Positions 4,813 through 6,657 of a stretch of DNA of 6,657 nucleotides are shown one piece after another; position 1 is the stretch's first letter; each line of letters opens with the position of its first letter. Position numbers and translations under genes: made by a program. The notes beneath the pieces were generated by a model. That model saw only the letters and a list, made by a program, of their open reading frames with translations. It searched no databases and was not told the DNA's origin. The stretch spans positions 1-6,657 of the forward strand of contig JACCXR010000531.1 of assembly GCA_013696915.1 (NCBI GenBank), written 5' to 3'. The stretch comes from Euzebyaceae bacterium (GTDB taxonomy: Bacteria; Actinomycetota; Nitriliruptoria; Euzebyales; Egibacteraceae).

Positions 4813-6212
4813 CGAGCATGCGCCGGCACACGCTCGTCCACTCCGACGGCCGCCGGCTCTACGTCTACGGCGAACTCCGCGGCGAGCTGCCCCCCGCGGA
4901 GCCGACGCAGGCGCCGCCGGCACTGCACCTGCGGCGCGATCCGCTCACCGGCGGGTGGGTGGCGGTCTCGCCGGCGCGCAACACCAGGCCGCAGACGGGG
5001 CACGCCGACGCCGAGCCCGACGCCGAGCCCGATCCTGTCCCCGACGCCGAAGCCGATCCCGTCCCCGAAGCCGATCCCGACGCCGACGCCGACGCCGATC
5101 CCGTCCCCGACGCCGATCCCGACCCCGACGACGTCGCCCACGCCGGCCCGGCGCCGGCCCGGCCGGCGTGCCCGTTGTGCCCGGGCGGTCCCGAGGTTCC
5201 GTTCAGCTACGAGGCGGCCGTCTTCGAGAACCGCTTCCCGTCGTTCATGGCGCACCCGCCCGCCCCGCCCTTCCCCGGCTGGGCCGGCGGGGTCGACGTG
5301 CTCCAGACCGCCCCATCCAAGGGTCGCTGCGAGGTCGTGCTCTACACCGAGGAGCACGACGGCTCGCTCGCGACGCTGTCGCCGGAGCAGGTGTGCCGGG
5401 TGGTCGCCGTGTGGCGGGACCGGTCCATCGACCTGTGGTCGGACCCCGACCACGTCGTCGTGCTGGTCTTCGAGAACCGCGGCGAGGCCGTCGGCGCGAC
5501 GCTGTCCCACCCGCACGGGCAGATCTACGCGTTCACGCATCTGCCCAGGATGTTCCGCGAGCGCGTCGACGCCGGCACCCGCCACCGCGAGGCCACCGGC
5601 CGGTGCCTGGGCTGTGACCTGGTCACGGCCGACGACGAGGCGACGGAACGGGTCGTCGCGAAGAACGACTCCTTCGTCGTCGCGACCCCGTTCGCCGCCC
5701 GCTGGCCCTACGAGATCCACGTCCGGGCCCGGCGGCACGGGGTGCGCCGGCTCGGCGACCTCGGCACCGGCGAGCAGCTCGACCTCGCCCAGGCGCTGCG
5801 CGACGTCGTCCTGCGCTACGACGGCCTCTTCGGCTTCCCGTTGCCCTACATGATGGTCGCGCACGAGTCGCCGGGCGTGCCGGGCCCGGCGGGCCGCGGG
5901 CCGGACCCCGACTGGCACCTGTCCTTCGAGTTCTTCCCGCCGCACCGCAGCCCGACGAAGCTGAAGGTCCGCGCGTCCGTCGAGACCGCGACCGGGATCT
6001 TCATCAACGACACGCTGCCGGAGTCCAGCGCCGCCGCGCTCGCCGCCGTCGAGGTCGAGCACAGCCGCTGGCCGGACCGGTGCGTGGCCGACATCTTCAC
6101 GGGCGGCGGACTCGCGGACCGACCCTGCCACCCCGCCTCCCCTCCCACAGACCGCGCCGCCGACCGAGCCGAACGAGCCGACGATCACGACCAGAAAAGG
6201 ACGACCACATGA
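4809..6212 (+). CDS. galT: Galactose-1-phosphate uridylyltransferase with acidic repeat insertion
   Basis: GalT exchanges UMP between UDP-glucose and galactose-1-phosphate (Leloir pathway, cytoplasm). The active-site HPH is at 234-236 (LSHPHGQIYAF); H236 is the expected uridylylated nucleophile and Q238 the conserved glutamine. The zinc ligands known from E. coli GalT are all present: C121 and C124 (CPLCPG), H183 (TEEHDGSL) and H234. Other landmarks are DPLTGGWVAVSPAR (44-57), FENRFPSF (139-146), the second HIT-like half with WPYEIHVRARRH, and FEFFPPHRSPTKLKV near the C-terminus. At 467 residues it is much longer than the usual 340-370. About 42 residues come from an acidic repeat (67-108), and the last roughly 33 residues (435-467) are a charged, low-complexity tail. 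The start overlaps the regulator stop by ATGA. A second in-frame ATG at 4818 (codon 4) is possible. The stop overlaps the solute-binding protein start by ATGA. The insertion sits in a surface loop before the zinc site, so activity is probably kept. Confidence 0.95.
   Translation: MTSMRRHTLVHSDGRRLYVYGELRGELPPAEPTQAPPALHLRRDPLTGGWVAVSPARNTRPQTGHADAEPDAEPDPVPDAEADPVPEADPDADADADPVPDADPDPDDVAHAGPAPARPACPLCPGGPEVPFSYEAAVFENRFPSFMAHPPAPPFPGWAGGVDVLQTAPSKGRCEVVLYTEEHDGSLATLSPEQVCRVVAVWRDRSIDLWSDPDHVVVLVFENRGEAVGATLSHPHGQIYAFTHLPRMFRERVDAGTRHREATGRCLGCDLVTADDEATERVVAKNDSFVVATPFAARWPYEIHVRARRHGVRRLGDLGTGEQLDLAQALRDVVLRYDGLFGFPLPYMMVAHESPGVPGPAGRGPDPDWHLSFEFFPPHRSPTKLKVRASVETATGIFINDTLPESSAAALAAVEVEHSRWPDRCVADIFTGGGLADRPCHPASPPTDRAADRAERADDHDQKRTTT
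5007..5132 (+). repeat. 21 degenerate hexanucleotide repeats encoding an Asp/Glu-Ala/Pro tract in GalT
   Basis: The 126 bases divide exactly into 21 hexamers, mostly GACGCC, GATCCC, GAGCCC, GAAGCC and GTCCCC. They encode GalT residues 67-108 as dipeptides of an acidic residue followed by Ala or Pro. Val replaces the acid at 77, 85 and 99, giving three DPVP motifs (75-78, 83-86, 97-100). Nineteen of 42 residues are acidic and none is basic. Because every unit is six bases, slippage changes the length without breaking the frame. On the opposite strand it reads as a Gly-Val/Ile pattern, which is a by-product. Confidence 0.9.
6195..6201 (+). promoter_or_regulatory. Ribosome binding site of the solute-binding protein gene
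   Basis: AAAAGGA lies 7 bases before the ATG at 6209, inside the last codons of galT. It gives this gene its own initiation site besides the ATGA coupling, and fits the need to make much more binding protein than GalT. Confidence 0.7.
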
Positions 6213-6657
6213 CCACCACACCGCACGGCCGGCCCTTCCCGCGCCCTGCCGTATCGGCGCTCCCGCAACCCGTCCTGCCCGCACTGACCCGCCGCAACTT
6301 CCTGCGGCTCACCGCCGGCGCCGGCGCCGGCCTGATGCTCGGCGCCTGCTCTGGCGGCAGCGGCGGCGGCCAGGGTGCCGGCACCGCGACCGGCACCGCG
6401 ACCGGCACCGCGGGAGCCACGGCGGCGGCCGGTGAGTACACCGGACCCGCCGTCGACCTCGCGTTCTGGAACGGCTTCACCGGCGGCGACGGGCCGCTGC
6501 TGCTCGAGATCGTCAACCGCTTCAACGAAGAGCACGAGAACATCAACGTCGCGATGAACGCACTGGAGTGGGCCCAGTTCTACTCGACGCTCCCGTCGGC
6601 CACCTCCAGCGGCGAGGGCCCCGACGTGGCCGCCATGCACCTCGACCAGATCGCGAC
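6209..6657 (+). CDS. Sugar ABC transporter solute-binding lipoprotein, 5' portion
   Basis: The first 149 residues of an extracellular sugar-binding protein (SBP family 1 type) are seen; the gene continues past the right edge. An unusually long N-terminal region (27 residues) precedes the twin-arginine motif TRRNFLRL (27-34). A short hydrophobic stretch and a lipobox LGAC follow, with C47 the lipid-modified cysteine. It should therefore be exported folded by the Tat pathway and anchored to the outer face of the membrane. Residues 48-75 are a flexible Gly/Ser then Gly-Thr-Ala linker. The mature domain begins at about residue 82 with VDLAFWNGFTGGDGP, then IVNRFNEEHENINV, typical of the family's first strand and helix (FWxxxxG...L...V..FN..HxxI.V). 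SSGEGPDVAAMHLDQIA matches the usual segment with GxxPDV. It overlaps galT by ATGA. The galT linkage suggests galactose or a galactoside as substrate; this is inferred. Confidence 0.9.
   Translation, partial: MTTTPHGRPFPRPAVSALPQPVLPALTRRNFLRLTAGAGAGLMLGACSGGSGGGQGAGTATGTATGTAGATAAAGEYTGPAVDLAFWNGFTGGDGPLLLEIVNRFNEEHENINVAMNALEWAQFYSTLPSATSSGEGPDVAAMHLDQIA
6380..6412 (+). repeat. 12-bp tandem repeat in the lipoprotein linker
   Basis: GGCACCGCGACC is repeated exactly at 6380-6391 and 6392-6403, with a 9-base partial third copy at 6404-6412. It encodes a Gly-Thr-Ala-Thr repeat directly after the lipobox, in the flexible spacer that holds the binding domain off the membrane. Length changes by whole units would stay in frame. 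Confidence 0.85.

Noticed and set aside
2614..4923. Minus-strand open frame of 769 codons
   Set aside because: It runs antisense through the nucleotidyltransferase and DeoR genes and across the EcsC gene in another frame. It has low-complexity Arg/Gly/Asp composition and no recognisable domain. It is a GC-driven shadow.
5007..5132. Hexamer tract considered as a CRISPR array or non-coding satellite
   Set aside because: Units are six bases with no spacers and keep the galT frame perfectly, so it is a coding repeat.
4701..6284. Minus-strand frame of 527 codons with a Gly-Val/Ile repeat
   Set aside because: It is the antisense reading of galT. The glycine repeat is simply the reverse complement of the hexamer tract that codes for Asp/Glu-Ala/Pro in GalT.

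Overview
The window is very GC-rich, and nearly all third codon positions are G or C. GTG starts, a probable leaderless transcript, and Tat-exported lipoprotein signals together suggest a member of the Actinomycetota. The genus cannot be named from this sequence. Eight protein genes are supported: six are complete, and one at each edge is cut off. No RNA gene, insertion sequence or CRISPR array was seen.

Left part, bases 1-2173. The 3' portion of a major facilitator superfamily (MFS) exporter-like gene ends at 986. A 125-base gap holds a perfect 7-bp inverted repeat. It is followed by a stand-alone 5'-3' exonuclease of the Pol I N-domain / FEN class (1112-2173). Its extreme N-terminus carries an LSLF-type peptide resembling a DNA sliding-clamp binding motif.

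Middle part, bases 2174-3912. An EcsC-family protein of unknown function is on the minus strand (2265-3077) and converges on the exonuclease. Diverging from it is a two-gene unit: a 59-residue protein, and an overlapping 179-residue nucleotidyltransferase of the MNT/AbiEii-like fold. The 123-base divergent spacer contains a near-perfect 14-bp palindrome.

Right part, bases 3913-6657. This is a galactose or galactoside utilisation operon, starting with a DeoR-family regulator. It is preceded by a good sigma70-type promoter placed so close to the ATG that the message should be leaderless or nearly so, and by inverted or repeated AACGAA elements that look like DeoR-type operators. galT (galactose-1-phosphate uridylyltransferase) overlaps the regulator by ATGA. 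A Tat-dependent lipoprotein sugar-binding protein of an ABC importer overlaps galT by ATGA and runs off the right edge. The implied job is sugar uptake and entry of galactose-1-phosphate into the Leloir pathway under autogenous DeoR-type control. Transporter permeases and galK/galE would be expected beyond base 6657, but are not seen.

The most unusual feature is a 42-residue Asp/Glu-Ala/Pro repeat in GalT. It is encoded by 21 degenerate hexanucleotides and sits in the loop just before the zinc-binding CxxC. The small ORF plus nucleotidyltransferase pair and the clamp-motif-like exonuclease N-terminus are the next most worthwhile leads. Nothing here amounts to a clearly new defence or mobile system.
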